The notes beneath the pieces were generated by a model, which saw only the letters and a program-made list of their open reading frames with translations, made no database searches and was not told the DNA's origin. The translations under genes were made by a program, and so were the position numbers. From positions 283,301-347,300 of the forward strand of contig JAAHFP010000002.1 in the NCBI GenBank assembly GCA_010672925.1: a DNA stretch of 64,000 bases, read 5' to 3'. Positions 17,662 through 26,650 of the stretch are shown one piece after another (positions within the stretch are counted from its first letter, which is position 1; every line of letters begins with the position of its first letter). Source of the DNA: Symploca sp. SIO1C2 (GTDB lineage Bacteria; Cyanobacteriota; Cyanobacteriia; Cyanobacteriales; Coleofasciculaceae).

Positions 17662-17766
17662 TGACTTGAAAGAGACGCGGGGACGCGGGTAGAGGGATTT
17701 TCATGCATGATGGTGAAAAAATTTTTTCATCGGGACTGCTTCCTGCCTTGGAGCCTCCTGCCTTCA
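17662..17766 (+). repeat. Dispersed repeat copy (ATTTTCATGCATGATGG family)
   Basis: GACTTGAAAGAGACGCGGGG, GGGATTTTCATGCATGATGG, a TGAAAAAATTTTTTCATCGG segment and CTTCCTGCC...CTCCTGCC. It ends three bases before the first possible start codon of the next gene. Confidence 0.9.
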
Positions 17767-17768
17767 AA

Positions 17769-18047
17769 ATGTCAGTACTAACACCTATTATGGCCGAATC
17801 ACAGCAACCGTCGGTGAAATTCCTAACTCCAGAAGAGTCAGCAGATGTTGATCGAGCATTGATGTCGTCTTCTGAGAAATTTTTGACTAGGCTGACTATT
17901 TCTTCCCAGAAGCTTTTGCTCTACATTGCTAATGATCTTGGTATCTCTGTTGAGGAGTTAACTCACCAACAGATAATTGAGTGGATTGAGAAGGATTGCC
18001 AGATTCGGCGAGAGCAGGGAGTGGAAGCAGCGGTGTTGAAGTGGTAA
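17769..18047 (+). CDS. Conserved hypothetical protein
   Basis: 92 residues from ATG 17769; ATG 17790 (MAESQQPSV) is equally possible. The core KFLTPEESADVDRALMSSSE then FLTRLTISSQKLLLYIANDL is predicted helical and soluble. I recognise it only as a cyanobacterial protein of unknown role. It lies 161 bp upstream of an orphan parA gene on the same strand, with a palindrome-rich stretch (ATCCGGATAATTGC... near 18062) between them, so cotranscription is uncertain. Confidence 0.6.
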   Translation: MSVLTPIMAESQQPSVKFLTPEESADVDRALMSSSEKFLTRLTISSQKLLLYIANDLGISVEELTHQQIIEWIEKDCQIRREQGVEAAVLKW

Positions 18048-18208
18048 GGCTCTCATACAAAATCCGGATAATTGCTTATACCAATGGTTTTATAGGCAAT
18101 TATCAGTGATTATCCAAACTTGATATTACCAGAAATTATAACTATTCAATCGGATTTGGTATCAGGGGGCATTTACCTAGTTCACCTCAGCTAAGTCGGA
18201 GATGGTTA

Positions 18209-19069
18209 GTGACAGTAGTTATTTCTTTAATCAACCTCAAAGGAGGTGTAGGCAAGACCACAACAACTATCGCTGTAGCAGAAATGTTGGCTGGGGTTTT
18301 CTGTCAAAAGGTTTTGGTAATTGATCTTGACCCTCAAACTAATGCCACAGTCATGTTAATTGGAGAAGAAAGGTGGGAAGAACTTAACGATAATCACCAT
18401 ACCTTATCCCAACTATTTCTCGATGCGACGGATCCGGATAATCACCAGTTTGACTTGGCTCAAACCCTGCAATATCAAGTCTCAAATGTCACAGATGTAG
18501 AAACTCTAGATTTACTACCTTCGAGTCTAGATTTAGTTGATATTCAATATAAGCTAGCAACTATTCCTACGGGCAAATTCTATGCTCTGTGTCCCATAGA
18601 CATACTGCGCCGAGGGATTCAACCAATTATTGAGCATTACGACTATATATTAATTGACTGTCCCCCTAATTTAGGTATTATTACTCTTAATGGGCTACAA
18701 ATTTCCCAACGTTACATTATTCCCGCTATTCCTGATTTACTCTCAACTTATTGCATTCCCCACGTAATTGCTACGGTTCATGATTTTGCAGAAACTATTG
18801 GTCAGTCTATTGAACCTTTGGGGATTGTAATTTCTAAGTATCAAGCAGATATGACTCTCCACGAGCGAGTCATCAAAGATTTACGTCGCTATAGTAAGGA
18901 TGCTCCCGTATTTGATGCTCAAATACCTCAAAGACAGCAAATTGCTGAAGCAGCTGAGTTTTTAAAACCTCATCAGTTTTCGACCCTCAAGCAAAAATGG
19001 GGCAGTCTTGGTCAATTTCAAAGTTACTTGAGTTTAACTAAAGAGATTATGAAAAGGGTAGTTGTATGA
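18209..19069 (+). CDS. ParA-family ATPase, orphan
   Basis: 286 residues. The deviant Walker A motif [11 protein letters not shown] near the N-terminus has the signature lysine, followed by VLVIDLDPQTNATVML and the Walker B-like YILIDCPPNLGIITL. ParA proteins use ATP-dependent binding to the nucleoid to position plasmids, chromosomes or protein cargo. There is no ParB or parS-like array next to it. It is longer than the ParA at 32896 (210 residues) and belongs to another subgroup. The start is a GTG at 18209; the ATG at 18202 is out of frame. Confidence 0.85.
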   Translation: MTVVISLINLKGGVGKTTTTIAVAEMLAGVFCQKVLVIDLDPQTNATVMLIGEERWEELNDNHHTLSQLFLDATDPDNHQFDLAQTLQYQVSNVTDVETLDLLPSSLDLVDIQYKLATIPTGKFYALCPIDILRRGIQPIIEHYDYILIDCPPNLGIITLNGLQISQRYIIPAIPDLLSTYCIPHVIATVHDFAETIGQSIEPLGIVISKYQADMTLHERVIKDLRRYSKDAPVFDAQIPQRQQIAEAAEFLKPHQFSTLKQKWGSLGQFQSYLSLTKEIMKRVVV

Positions 19070-19073
19070 AGAA

Positions 19074-19143
19074 ACTGGCAAGATGCCAGTTCCACAGGAG
19101 GAAAATTGAAAATTGATTTGTGGAACAGGCTTCTAGCCTGTGT
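19074..19143. repeat. Pair of hairpin repeats GGCAAGATGCC and AGGCTTCTAGCCT
   Basis: ACTGGCAAGATGCCAGTTCC (about 19074-19093) and AACAGGCTTCTAGCCTGTGT (about 19125-19143) each form a short hairpin; they are linked by AAATTGAAAATTGA. The first recurs at 47500-47525 and the second resembles the 35-bp tandem units at 11254-11358. Confidence 0.75.
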
Positions 19144-19299
19144 CAGACTCTTTATGAGCAAAATACCCTGACTGCACTCCTTATGTACGATATATACCGT
19201 ATTTTAGCCACAACATTAATAAAACTTAAAACTTGGATTGAGCAGATAGACCTAATCGAGTAGTACGCTTTAAAACTAGAGCGCAAGGAAAAAATTATT

Positions 19300-19530
19300 A
19301 TGGTTCAGCGTGGTTCAAAAGTTCGGATTCTCAGAAAAGAATCTTACTGGTACAAGGATGTTGGCACAGTCGCATCTGTCGATAAGAGCGGCATCAAATA
19401 TCCAGTGATTGTTCGCTTCGAGCGCAACAACTACACTGGCTATAGTGGTGGTGCTGGTGCCTATGGCGTTAACACCAATAACTTTAGTCTGGATGAAGTC
19501 GTAGAGGTTGAACCTCCGAAGAAAAAGTAA
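19300..19530 (+). CDS. psaE: Photosystem I subunit IV
   Basis: 76-residue peripheral PSI protein on the stromal side, which supports ferredoxin docking and cyclic electron flow. The SH3-like sequence [20 protein letters not shown]...[20 protein letters not shown] and NYSG-type loop (NYTGYSGG) followed by [11 protein letters not shown] are diagnostic. AAGGAAAAA before the ATG is a fair ribosome binding site. mutM follows 36 bp downstream on the same strand, an order common in cyanobacteria. Confidence 0.97.
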   Translation: MVQRGSKVRILRKESYWYKDVGTVASVDKSGIKYPVIVRFERNNYTGYSGGAGAYGVNTNNFSLDEVVEVEPPKKK

Positions 19531-19566
19531 ATCAACCAGTACCACAAGTTAAGGAATAACGTTATT

Positions 19567-20412
19567 GTGCCAGAACTGCCTGAAGTTGAAACAGTCCGCC
19601 TGGGTCTAAATCAGGTATCTTTGGCGCAACCAATTAGGGGTGGGGATGTGTTGCTCTCTCGCAGCATCGCTCACCCCACTAGTATGGATGAGTTTTTAGA
19701 AGGGATTAAGCAAGTCTCCATTACCGATTGGCAGCGGCGCGGCAAGTACTTACTAGCTAAACTTACCAATTCCGAGGGTGATGCTGGTTGGTTAGGGGTG
19801 CACCTGCGGATGACTGGTCAGCTACTGTGGTTAAATCAGGAGGAACCATTACAAAAGCACACGCGAGTGCGATTGTTTTTTCCCGATAACAAAGAATTAC
19901 GCTTTGTAGACATCCGGACTTTTGGGAAAATCTGGTTAGTAAAGCCATCACAGTCCCTAGAAGGTATTATTACAGGTCTGACAAAACTTGGGCCAGAACC
20001 CTTTAGTGATGAGTTTTCGGTAGAATACTTGGCAAAAAAACTCCATCATCGTCAGCGAGCAATAAAAACCACATTGCTGGATCAGTCCCTAGTAGCAGGG
20101 TTGGGAAATATCTATGCAGATGAAGCCTTATTTTTGAGCGGTATTCGTCCAGAAACTCTCTGTAGTGCTTTGAGGAGAGAGCAAATAGCGGACTTACATC
20201 AGACAATTATCCAAGTCTTACAAACTGCTATTGAGTCTGGCGGCACAACTTTTAGTGATTTCCTCAATGTGCTGGGGGTAAATGGCAACTACAAAAGCAT
20301 TGCCTGGGTATATGGCCGTACAGGAGAACCGTGCCGGGTTTGTAGCACTCCTATTCAACGCCTCAAGTTAGCAGGACGCTCCTCTCATTTTTGCCCGAAT
20401 TGCCAAAAGTAA
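19567..20412 (+). CDS. mutM: Formamidopyrimidine-DNA glycosylase
   Basis: 281-residue base-excision repair enzyme that removes 8-oxoguanine and formamidopyrimidines and nicks abasic sites. The N-terminus after the initiator is PELPEVETV with catalytic Pro1 and Glu2. GGTTFSDFLNVLGVNG and the C-terminal zinc finger (CRVCSTPIQRLKLAGRSSHF then CPNC) are intact. It starts with GTG at 19567. It probably shares a transcript with psaE. A MITE begins four bases after its stop codon. Confidence 0.96.
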   Translation: MPELPEVETVRLGLNQVSLAQPIRGGDVLLSRSIAHPTSMDEFLEGIKQVSITDWQRRGKYLLAKLTNSEGDAGWLGVHLRMTGQLLWLNQEEPLQKHTRVRLFFPDNKELRFVDIRTFGKIWLVKPSQSLEGIITGLTKLGPEPFSDEFSVEYLAKKLHHRQRAIKTTLLDQSLVAGLGNIYADEALFLSGIRPETLCSALRREQIADLHQTIIQVLQTAIESGGTTFSDFLNVLGVNGNYKSIAWVYGRTGEPCRVCSTPIQRLKLAGRSSHFCPNCQK

Positions 20413-20415
20413 AGT

Positions 20416-20500
20416 TATAGCAGTCGCCAGGGCAGTTAAGACATTCTCAGTAACAAGGGGCTACCATCCCCTTGTCCTAATCGCCTTGGCGGTTGCGATA
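20416..20500. repeat. MITE copy B with TATAGCA/TGCGATA ends
   Basis: 85 bp, TATAGCAGTCGCCAGGGCAG to CGCCTTGGCGGTTGCGATA, with ACAAGGGGCTACCATCCCC in the middle. It is the inverse of 15233-15328. It starts immediately after the mutM stop and could serve as its terminator-like hairpin. The following stretch to 20820 holds GC-rich CGCTACGCTAACG strings and AAC-rich repeats but no gene. Confidence 0.88.
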
Positions 20501-20981
20501 AAAAGGGTTAACTCATCCCCCGGAAGACAGCACGGGGGATTGCACTGGGCTTCGCCCCGCTACGCTAACGTGCCGCTGCGCTAACGTGTTATTTGTTGTT
20601 GGTTGTTAGTTGTTTGTCAAAAAACAAAAAACAAAGAACAAACAATCTTTGCGTAGCATGGTGCGTAGCAGCAAAGCGGCGGGTGGCTATCCCTCCCATC
20701 CCTTAAGTAATGGGCTTCCCGCCGCTTTCGGTAAACGAAATTTGGTGTGGGATTTCCATTCTCTGTGTCCCGATGTCTAGAGCATCTGCTAACTCGTTTC
20801 CCCACTCATTTTTTCCCTCACCCGTTAAAAGGCAATAGCCTTTGGTAAGCTCGTTAGCAACAACTAAGATTGAAATCACTCAAAAATGCAGCTAAACTCA
20901 CTAGTTTTCATGACTGTTATCAAAGTGCACTACTAAAAAATCCCTGAAACTATAAATAGTTAAATACACCCCTGATCACAG

Positions 20982-21007
20982 CCCTCCGCCCAAAGCAGAG
21001 GGTTTTT
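20982..21007 (+). terminator. Terminator-like hairpin in gene-free region
   Basis: CCCTCCGC (20982-20989) pairs with GCAGAGGG (20995-21002) with one mismatch and is followed by five T residues. No gene ends here, so it may close an unannotated short transcript or be decayed. Confidence 0.5.
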
Positions 21008-21113
21008 GCTTAAATTCCTTCAACAAATAAATTGTGAAGATTATATGTTAATTTCATGAATTTAGCAAATTTACTCATGACAATTTCCCCCCTACATTTG
21101 CTATCATGGTTTT

Positions 21114-21190
21114 AGTATTAAAGCGACTGAAAAAATAAAGGATAGGTAACTTTGTTGCAGTGGTACTTTTCCCCTATCTTTGTTTTTTTT
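21114..21190 (+). ncRNA. Candidate small RNA of about 75 nt
   Basis: In the 1.06-kb gene-free region, TGACAA (21078-21083) and TATCAT (21102-21107), 18 bases apart, look like a sigma-70 promoter. Downstream, AAGGATAGG (21138-21146) pairs with CCTATCTT (21173-21180) and is followed by eight T residues (21183-21190), a good intrinsic terminator. No open frame or ribosome binding site was seen between them. This is a prediction by eye. An alternative is a decayed gene's promoter and terminator. Confidence 0.35.
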
Positions 21191-21472
21191 GTATATGTCT
21201 CCTGCCTAAATTAAAAATATGGCAGTTATAGTCTCAATTAATCCCTAAGATTTTACTGTTTGCTAACTGTCTCTGTCTTACTGAATATACATTGGTATGA
21301 CAAGTAAGACAAAAATAGAAAAAGTCAAACCATGAGATAATGCAAACTTATCTACAATTCTTATTGCTTCCGTTTGCTCTAACTCAAGAGACTAAATTTA
21401 ACTTTTAGACGGAAATCTAATAGAATTAGCACAATTTACCAACAAATCAACTCACAAATAACCAAGTACTTC

Positions 21473-22480
21473 ATGCTACCCAAACCTTCAGTCAAACTAC
21501 TCCAACCTTCCCTAACACTTCCAGATAAGTATCTCTGGGATTTCTGGTTAGTCCAAGAAAATTCTGACTATCATCTATTCTATCTACAATCTCCTAGGAG
21601 TATATGCCTTTTTGATCCGGAAAAACGACACTGGAATGTCTCAATTGGTCACGCCATTACTCAAGACTTTCAGCATTGGGAGCGTCTGCCAGATGCTTTG
21701 AGCCCTGGACTATCTGGTGGTCATGAAGAGCGTAGTACTTGGACTGGTAGTATCATTCGTCATGACAATTTATGGTACTTATTCTACACTTCTACCCACA
21801 AAGAAGAGAATGGCTGCATCCAAAGGATCAGTTTAGCTACTTCCACAGATTTGATTCACTGGAAAAAATACCCTAAAAACCCCCTATTTGAAGCCGATGA
21901 CCGCTATTATGAAAAGCTGGACTTTGACTTATGGTGTGATCGGGCTTGGCGAGACCCTTGGGTATTTAAACATCCAGAAACAGGTGAATTTCATGCTTTT
22001 ATTACTGCTCGTGCCAACTATGGTCCGAGTAACTGTCGAGGCGTGATTGCTCATGCTACTTCCCAAAATTTAATTGACTGGCAAGTACAACCACCCCTAA
22101 CTGAACCGGGATATTTTTCCAATATGGAATGTCCTCATTTAACCAAAATTGGCAACCGTTACTACCTACTCTTTTCAGTTCCTCCAGGTCAAGTTGTTGG
22201 TACTAAAATGACTGGTACTTGTTACATGGTTGCTGACAATCCATTAGGGCCATTTTCGCCTCCCAAAAATTTCATGGCTAACCCCTACGAACAACTCTTT
22301 GCCGGAAAACTAATGCAAGGTCCAGATGAGCAATGGTATTGTCTGACGTGGCGTAATCTTAATCCAGACGGAAGCTTTATAGGAGATCTGGCGGAACCTT
22401 TACCGATAATGGTTGATTACAAAGGTGATTTAGAAGTAAAGTCACCCCGTAATTTTTCTGAACTGAAGTTGGTGGCTTGA
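21473..22480 (+). CDS. GH32-like five-blade propeller glycosidase (beta-fructosidase type)
   Basis: 335 residues, a single beta-propeller domain. The three acidic signature motifs of clan GH-J are recognisable: the nucleophile region LWDFWLVQ (Asp23), the RDP motif in WRDPWVF (about residues 160-162), and the EC motif in NMECPHL (about 218-220). It probably splits fructosides such as sucrose, although GH43-like activity is possible. The C-terminal beta-sandwich common in GH32 enzymes is missing. There is no signal peptide, so it should be cytoplasmic. The neighbours are unrelated. Confidence 0.75.
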   Translation: MLPKPSVKLLQPSLTLPDKYLWDFWLVQENSDYHLFYLQSPRSICLFDPEKRHWNVSIGHAITQDFQHWERLPDALSPGLSGGHEERSTWTGSIIRHDNLWYLFYTSTHKEENGCIQRISLATSTDLIHWKKYPKNPLFEADDRYYEKLDFDLWCDRAWRDPWVFKHPETGEFHAFITARANYGPSNCRGVIAHATSQNLIDWQVQPPLTEPGYFSNMECPHLTKIGNRYYLLFSVPPGQVVGTKMTGTCYMVADNPLGPFSPPKNFMANPYEQLFAGKLMQGPDEQWYCLTWRNLNPDGSFIGDLAEPLPIMVDYKGDLEVKSPRNFSELKLVA

Positions 22481-22584
22481 GTTGATATAGCGCTAAGCAA
22501 CAGGCAGCAGTTCATCTGGCGACAGTAAGTCATGCCAAAAATCCAATGTGGATATCCCCGTTTTGAGGCAACCACAAAAAAAAC

Positions 22585-22614
22585 TGTAGAGATGTTGCAT
22601 GCAACGTCTCTACA
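22585..22614. repeat. 30-bp palindrome of the GTAGAGACGTTGC family
   Basis: TGTAGAGATGTTGCA and TGCAACGTCTCTACA pair over 15 bp with a single G-T type difference. It is located 45 bp past the rbcS stop codon (rbcS is on the minus strand) and could act as a 3' hairpin of the rbc transcript. Confidence 0.85.
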
Positions 22615-22658
22615 GGGTGGGATATAAAAATGTCAGAGTATTAGATTACTGACGGATT

Positions 22659-22997
22659 TTAGTATCTACGGGTGGTACCTGGCTTGTAGACGATGAAGCT
22701 GAGAACTTGGCACTGCTTCACGTTATCAAAACCAACAACACGGATATAGCAGTCGCGGTATTCTGAACGACACTCATCTACTTCCCCTAAAACTTCTTTA
22801 GCAGTGCGAGCATGGAATAAGGGTAGTTTCCACATTGTCCAGTAATGATGCTCTGGTTCTGAAGACTCACTGAACTCAATAGCTGGGATAAAACCCTGCT
22901 CCAAAATGTACTCTACTTGTCGGATAATTTGATCATCGCTTAGGGGTGGCAAGTAGGAAAGGGTTTCGTAACGACGCTCTTTAGGTAAAGTTTGCAT
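22659..22997 (-). CDS. rbcS: RuBisCO small subunit
   Basis: 112 residues from ATG 22997 ([20 protein letters not shown]), the family start; an upstream in-frame extension to 23036 has no support. [25 protein letters not shown] and [10 protein letters not shown] are diagnostic for form IB small subunits. It forms the L8S8 holoenzyme with RbcL in the carboxysome. It is the last gene of rbcL-rbcX-rbcS, 72 bp behind rbcX. Confidence 0.97.
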   Translation of the reverse strand: MQTLPKERRYETLSYLPPLSDDQIIRQVEYILEQGFIPAIEFSESSEPEHHYWTMWKLPLFHARTAKEVLGEVDECRSEYRDCYIRVVGFDNVKQCQVLSFIVYKPGTTRRY

Positions 22998-23069
22998 AGT
23001 TAATGCTTGGATTTTGTTGAAGTAATAGGTGTGCAATTAGCGGTAATCATCCGCATCGGTTGTACCTTG

Positions 23070-23459
23070 TTAGGTTTCCGAATCAGTTTGCTGCTCAGGA
23101 TAGTTCGGGGGTTCCGGAATAGAGAGTTGCGTAATACGCTCTAGATGCCGACGCCGATGTTCCATGTTGGACTGCTGAATACCAGTGCAAACCATTTCTG
23201 GTAAGAAGTCAGTCACTTCCTCTGCCAAATTTTGCCGCACAGTCATGATCCGAAAAGCCAGATCTTGTTTTACCCGGAGTAATTCTTCCAGATAAGCATC
23301 TCCATCTTGGATACTGTGCTCAGAGGAAAAGGAATTCAACCAAAATGCTCGGGGAGGGTCTGTTTCTCTCAATTGATCTAGGACAACCCGCAATGCTTGA
23401 TAGGTGAAGTAACTAATTAACGTCTTGGCAGTGTCTTTAGCAACTCGTTTTAGATCCAT
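23070..23459 (-). CDS. rbcX: RuBisCO assembly chaperone RbcX
   Basis: 129 residues, an all-helical dimeric chaperone that holds the C-terminal tail of RbcL during L8 assembly. The family start MDLKRVAKDTAKTLISYFTY, followed by YQALRVVLDQLRETDPPRAF and FSSEHSIQDGDAYLEELL, is intact. It lies between rbcL and rbcS as in many cyanobacteria, separated from rbcL by 93 bp that carry a dispersed hairpin repeat. Confidence 0.96.
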   Translation of the reverse strand: MDLKRVAKDTAKTLISYFTYQALRVVLDQLRETDPPRAFWLNSFSSEHSIQDGDAYLEELLRVKQDLAFRIMTVRQNLAEEVTDFLPEMVCTGIQQSNMEHRRRHLERITQLSIPEPPNYPEQQTDSET

Positions 23460-23496
23460 CTTCCGACCCGATGCCCTTTGCTATATCAAGTATAGG

Positions 23497-23548
23497 GTAG
23501 AGACATGCCAACAGCCCTACGGTTACCCTTCGGTAGGCACGTCTCTAC
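23497..23548. repeat. Hairpin repeat of the GTAGAGACGTTGC family between rbcL and rbcX
   Basis: GTAGAGACATGCC (23497-23509) and GGCACGTCTCTAC (23536-23548) are inverted arms with one mismatch and a 26-nt inner region that itself contains CCCTACGG...CCTTCGGTA. It falls four bases after the rbcL stop, inside the operon. Confidence 0.85.
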
Positions 23549-23552
23549 TGCT

Positions 23553-24983
23553 TCAGACGGTATCAATCGCTTCAAACTCAAACTTGATTTCCTTCCAAAG
23601 TTCGCAAGCAACTGCCAAATCTGGGCTCCACTTGCAGGCTTCGCGGATAACATCGCCACCTTCGCGCATCAAGTCACGACCTTCGTTACGGGCTTGGACG
23701 CAAGCTTCCAAAGCAACGCGGTTAGCTGTAGCACCAGGAGCATTACCCCAAGGGTGACCTAAGGTTCCACCACCGAACTGTAAGCAGGAATCATCACCAA
23801 AAATCTCTACCAGCGCTGGCATATGCCAAACATGGATACCACCAGAAGCAACAGGCATTACACCAGGCATAGATGCCCAATCTTGGGTGAAGTAAATTCC
23901 CCGCTCGCGGTCTTGCTCAATGTGGTCTTCCCGCATCAGGTCTACAAAACCCATGGTGATACCTTTTTCACCTTCGAGCTTACCAACTACAGTACCGGAG
24001 TGGAGGTGGTCACCACCAGACATCCGCAAGCACTTAGCGAGAACCCGGAAGTGGATACCGTGGATCTTCTGACGGTCAATTACTGCGTGCATCGCGCGGT
24101 GGATGTGTAGTAGTACACCATTACTACGACACCACTTGGCCAAAGTTGTATTAGCAGTGAAACCACCGGTGAGGTAGTCGTGCATAATAATGGGAGTGCC
24201 AATTTCCTTGGCGAACTCTGCACGCTCCATCATTTGCTCACAGGTGGGAGCGGTTACATTGAGGTAGTGACCTTTGATTTCACCAGTTTCTGCCTGGGCT
24301 TTCTCAATAGCTTCTTGAACAAACAGGAAGCGATCGCGCCAACGCATAAAGGGCTGAGAGTTGATGTTCTCGTCGTCTTTGGTGAAGTCTAGACCACCCC
24401 GTAAGCACTCATAAACTGCACGACCATAGTTCTTAGCTGATAGACCAAGTTTTGGCTTAATTGTGCAACCTAGCAGAGGACGACCATACTTGTTCAACTT
24501 GTCCCGCTCTACAGTAATTCCGTGGGGTGGGCCTTGGAAGGTCTTGAGGTAAGCAATGGGAATCCGCATGTCTTCCAAACGCAGAGCACGCAGCGCTTTA
24601 AAACCAAACACGTTACCTACAATTGAGGTCAACATGTTGGTGACAGAACCTTCTTCAAACAGATCTAAAGGATAAGCAACAAAAGCGATGTATTGGTTGT
24701 CTTCTCCAGGTACTGACTCGATATCGTAGCAACGACCTTTGTAACGATCCAGGTCTGTCAGTAGGTCTGTCCATACTGTTGTCCAGGTACCAGTAGAAGA
24801 CTCAGCTGCCACAGCTGCACCAGCTTCTTCAGGAGGAACTCCAGGCTGTGGAGTCATGCGAAAAGCCGCGAGGATATCCGTATCCTTAGGGGTGTAATCC
24901 GGAGTCCAATAAGTTAATTTATAATCTTTTACCCCGGCCTCGTACCCAGATTTTGACTGAGTTTTGGTTGATGAATAAGCCAT
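23553..24983 (-). CDS. rbcL: RuBisCO large subunit, form IB
   Basis: 476-residue CO2-fixing subunit. [20 protein letters not shown] contains the carbamylated lysine and metal ligands; also present are [19 protein letters not shown], loop 6 [11 protein letters not shown] and [17 protein letters not shown]. Length and ends are normal. GGAAG lies six bases before the ATG at 24983. It is first in the rbcL-rbcX-rbcS operon, with a 404-bp divergent promoter region to the gene at 25388. Confidence 0.98.
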   Translation of the reverse strand: MAYSSTKTQSKSGYEAGVKDYKLTYWTPDYTPKDTDILAAFRMTPQPGVPPEEAGAAVAAESSTGTWTTVWTDLLTDLDRYKGRCYDIESVPGEDNQYIAFVAYPLDLFEEGSVTNMLTSIVGNVFGFKALRALRLEDMRIPIAYLKTFQGPPHGITVERDKLNKYGRPLLGCTIKPKLGLSAKNYGRAVYECLRGGLDFTKDDENINSQPFMRWRDRFLFVQEAIEKAQAETGEIKGHYLNVTAPTCEQMMERAEFAKEIGTPIIMHDYLTGGFTANTTLAKWCRSNGVLLHIHRAMHAVIDRQKIHGIHFRVLAKCLRMSGGDHLHSGTVVGKLEGEKGITMGFVDLMREDHIEQDRERGIYFTQDWASMPGVMPVASGGIHVWHMPALVEIFGDDSCLQFGGGTLGHPWGNAPGATANRVALEACVQARNEGRDLMREGGDVIREACKWSPDLAVACELWKEIKFEFEAIDTV

Positions 24984-25387
24984 GCTTTTCTTCCTTGGAA
25001 ACTACCAAATGTTGCGACAGTTTAAGTCGATTTGCTTGTGTTGTAGATTTTTTTTACTCAGAACTAAAATCTTGTCAAAAGCTGCTACAATTAGCCTTTT
25101 ACTGGATGCAACACCACACCCCTCTTTCCCATTTCTTGGCTTTTGCCTGGGAATACCACGGACAGGTTTAATTGGCAACAAAAAAATCTAAAATAGATAA
25201 TTTTGCCGCTCATAAGCCTTGCGACCTCGGTAATACATTATTTCTTAATTATTTTGTTACTATATCAGGAATTCAATAAGTTCAACTTCAAATATTCTTG
25301 AGAATTGTATAAGTTTATTTTATTCAAAATTAACAATTGTAAGGCTTTGTTAAATTTTATTAAAAATAAGTAAAATTAGGAGAAATT
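24984..25387. other. Divergent regulatory region upstream of rbcL and a propeller-protein gene
   Basis: 404 bp, AT-rich, without a gene that I can support. It must contain the rbc promoter on the minus strand and the promoter of the gene at 25388 on the plus strand. I found no clear NtcA site (GTA-N8-TAC) by eye. Small open frames here (such as at 24953-25191) are overlaps with the rbcL 5' end. Confidence 0.6.
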
Positions 25388-26479
25388 ATGATTGCTTCTT
25401 GGAGTACCCGTATTGGTTTAGTTGTCAGTGTTACCCTGCTGTGGTGTAGCTTGCCAGTTTATAGAACTAATAGCCTTTTAGCCCAAAGTGAGGGCGACCA
25501 GGAGTTCCCTCAACCTAGATACGTAGGAGATCCACCACCTCCTGGAGGTGACCCATTGCCCCCCAACCGAATACGGCAGGACCTGGAACCCCTGCCCGCT
25601 GATTTTCGGGTAAGTGCCCTGCAACCGGACTATACCGGTAACCTCTGGATTGGTTCCTGGTTGGGTCTAGCAAGAATCAACCCCAATACAGGCAAAGTGT
25701 TAGCTCGTTTTAGTCTGCCTAACTACACAATTGGTGCTTTAGCTCAAGATAGAGTAGGAAGGATCTGGGTAGGAACTTATGAAGGACTGGTACGGGTAGA
25801 CCCCCGCAGCGATGAAGTTACTGCCTACAACTTCACCTTACCCTCCAACCGGGTGCTGTCCTTATTAACAGACCGTCGAGGTTATCTTTGGGTAGGAAGC
25901 GATCGCGGTTTGACTCTGATTAGTCCAGACCAAGGATTACTGATGACCACACTGCAAGAACTACCGGGAGTTAGCGCCAATGCTTTAACCTTAGATGATG
26001 AGGGACAACTATGGGTAGGCACTCTCCAAGGACTAGTAAGAGTAGATACTGCTAGTGCCCTAATTATCGGTCGTATCACTAATCTACCAGGTACTACAGT
26101 GCAAACCCTAGCCTTGGATCGACAAGGAATGCTTTGGGTAGGAACTCCCAACAGTTTACTAGTTATTGACCCTTTAACTAGGGAAGTGTTGCGCTCGGTT
26201 ACTCCCATGAGAGGGCGCAATGTGATGTCTATCAGCTTTGCTCAAGATAGTAGTGTGTGGGTTGGTACGGATAACGGCTTGTTCAAACTCAATCCCTACA
26301 ATGGAGCTGTTCTGGGTAAGGTTCCCAGTCTACCCTCTAATAATATCCTTGCCCTGTCTCCTGACACTGGCAACAAATTATGGGTAGGCACAATGGAAGG
26401 ATTAGCTTGGATAAGTATGACTAGTGGTCGTGTCAGACCCCATTTTGCTTTTGTCAAAGAGCCACCAGAGACTTTTTAG
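25388..26479 (+). CDS. Exported seven-blade beta-propeller protein (two-component-regulator propeller repeats)
   Basis: 363 residues. A signal peptide or membrane anchor spans 1-33, followed by a Pro-rich linker (PPPPGGDPLPPN). Seven propeller units then follow, each ending in the LW(I/V)G-x(5)-GL pattern: LWIGSWLGLARI, IWVGTYEGLVRV, LWVGSDRGLTLI, LWVGTLQGLVRV, LWVGTPNSLLVI, VWVGTDNGLFKL and LWVGTMEGLAWI. Such Reg_prop domains usually sense ligands on the periplasmic side of histidine kinases; here the propeller stands alone with no kinase domain. AGGAG precedes the ATG. The ligand is unknown. Confidence 0.85.
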   Translation: MIASWSTRIGLVVSVTLLWCSLPVYRTNSLLAQSEGDQEFPQPRYVGDPPPPGGDPLPPNRIRQDLEPLPADFRVSALQPDYTGNLWIGSWLGLARINPNTGKVLARFSLPNYTIGALAQDRVGRIWVGTYEGLVRVDPRSDEVTAYNFTLPSNRVLSLLTDRRGYLWVGSDRGLTLISPDQGLLMTTLQELPGVSANALTLDDEGQLWVGTLQGLVRVDTASALIIGRITNLPGTTVQTLALDRQGMLWVGTPNSLLVIDPLTREVLRSVTPMRGRNVMSISFAQDSSVWVGTDNGLFKLNPYNGAVLGKVPSLPSNNILALSPDTGNKLWVGTMEGLAWISMTSGRVRPHFAFVKEPPETF

Positions 26480-26502
26480 TTGGAAGGGGTGTGGGATTTG
26501 TC

Positions 26503-26561
26503 AAAAAACAAACAACCAACAACCAACAACAAATAACAAATAACAAATAACAAATAACCAC
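26503..26561. repeat. AAC/AAAT-rich tandem string
   Basis: CAACCAACAACCAACAAC followed by five AAATAAC units. The family recurs at 3455-3510, 13700-13745 (inverse), 20592-20646, 34308-34372 and, in frame, in the gene at 36659. Confidence 0.85.
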
Positions 26562-26650
26562 TTGACAAAGTTGCATATTTCTGTAAATCAAGCGGATTAG
26601 AGCTATTTACTATTGAAGTATTACATAGTAGAGCTAGAGCAATAATCCAT

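Noticed and set aside
18062-18165. Palindromic AATTGC...GCAATTAT stretch as an operator or parS for the orphan ParA
   Set aside because: Related strings (GAACTTGATAT...) occur at unrelated loci (7043-7074, 55042-55074), so it is better explained as a dispersed repeat.
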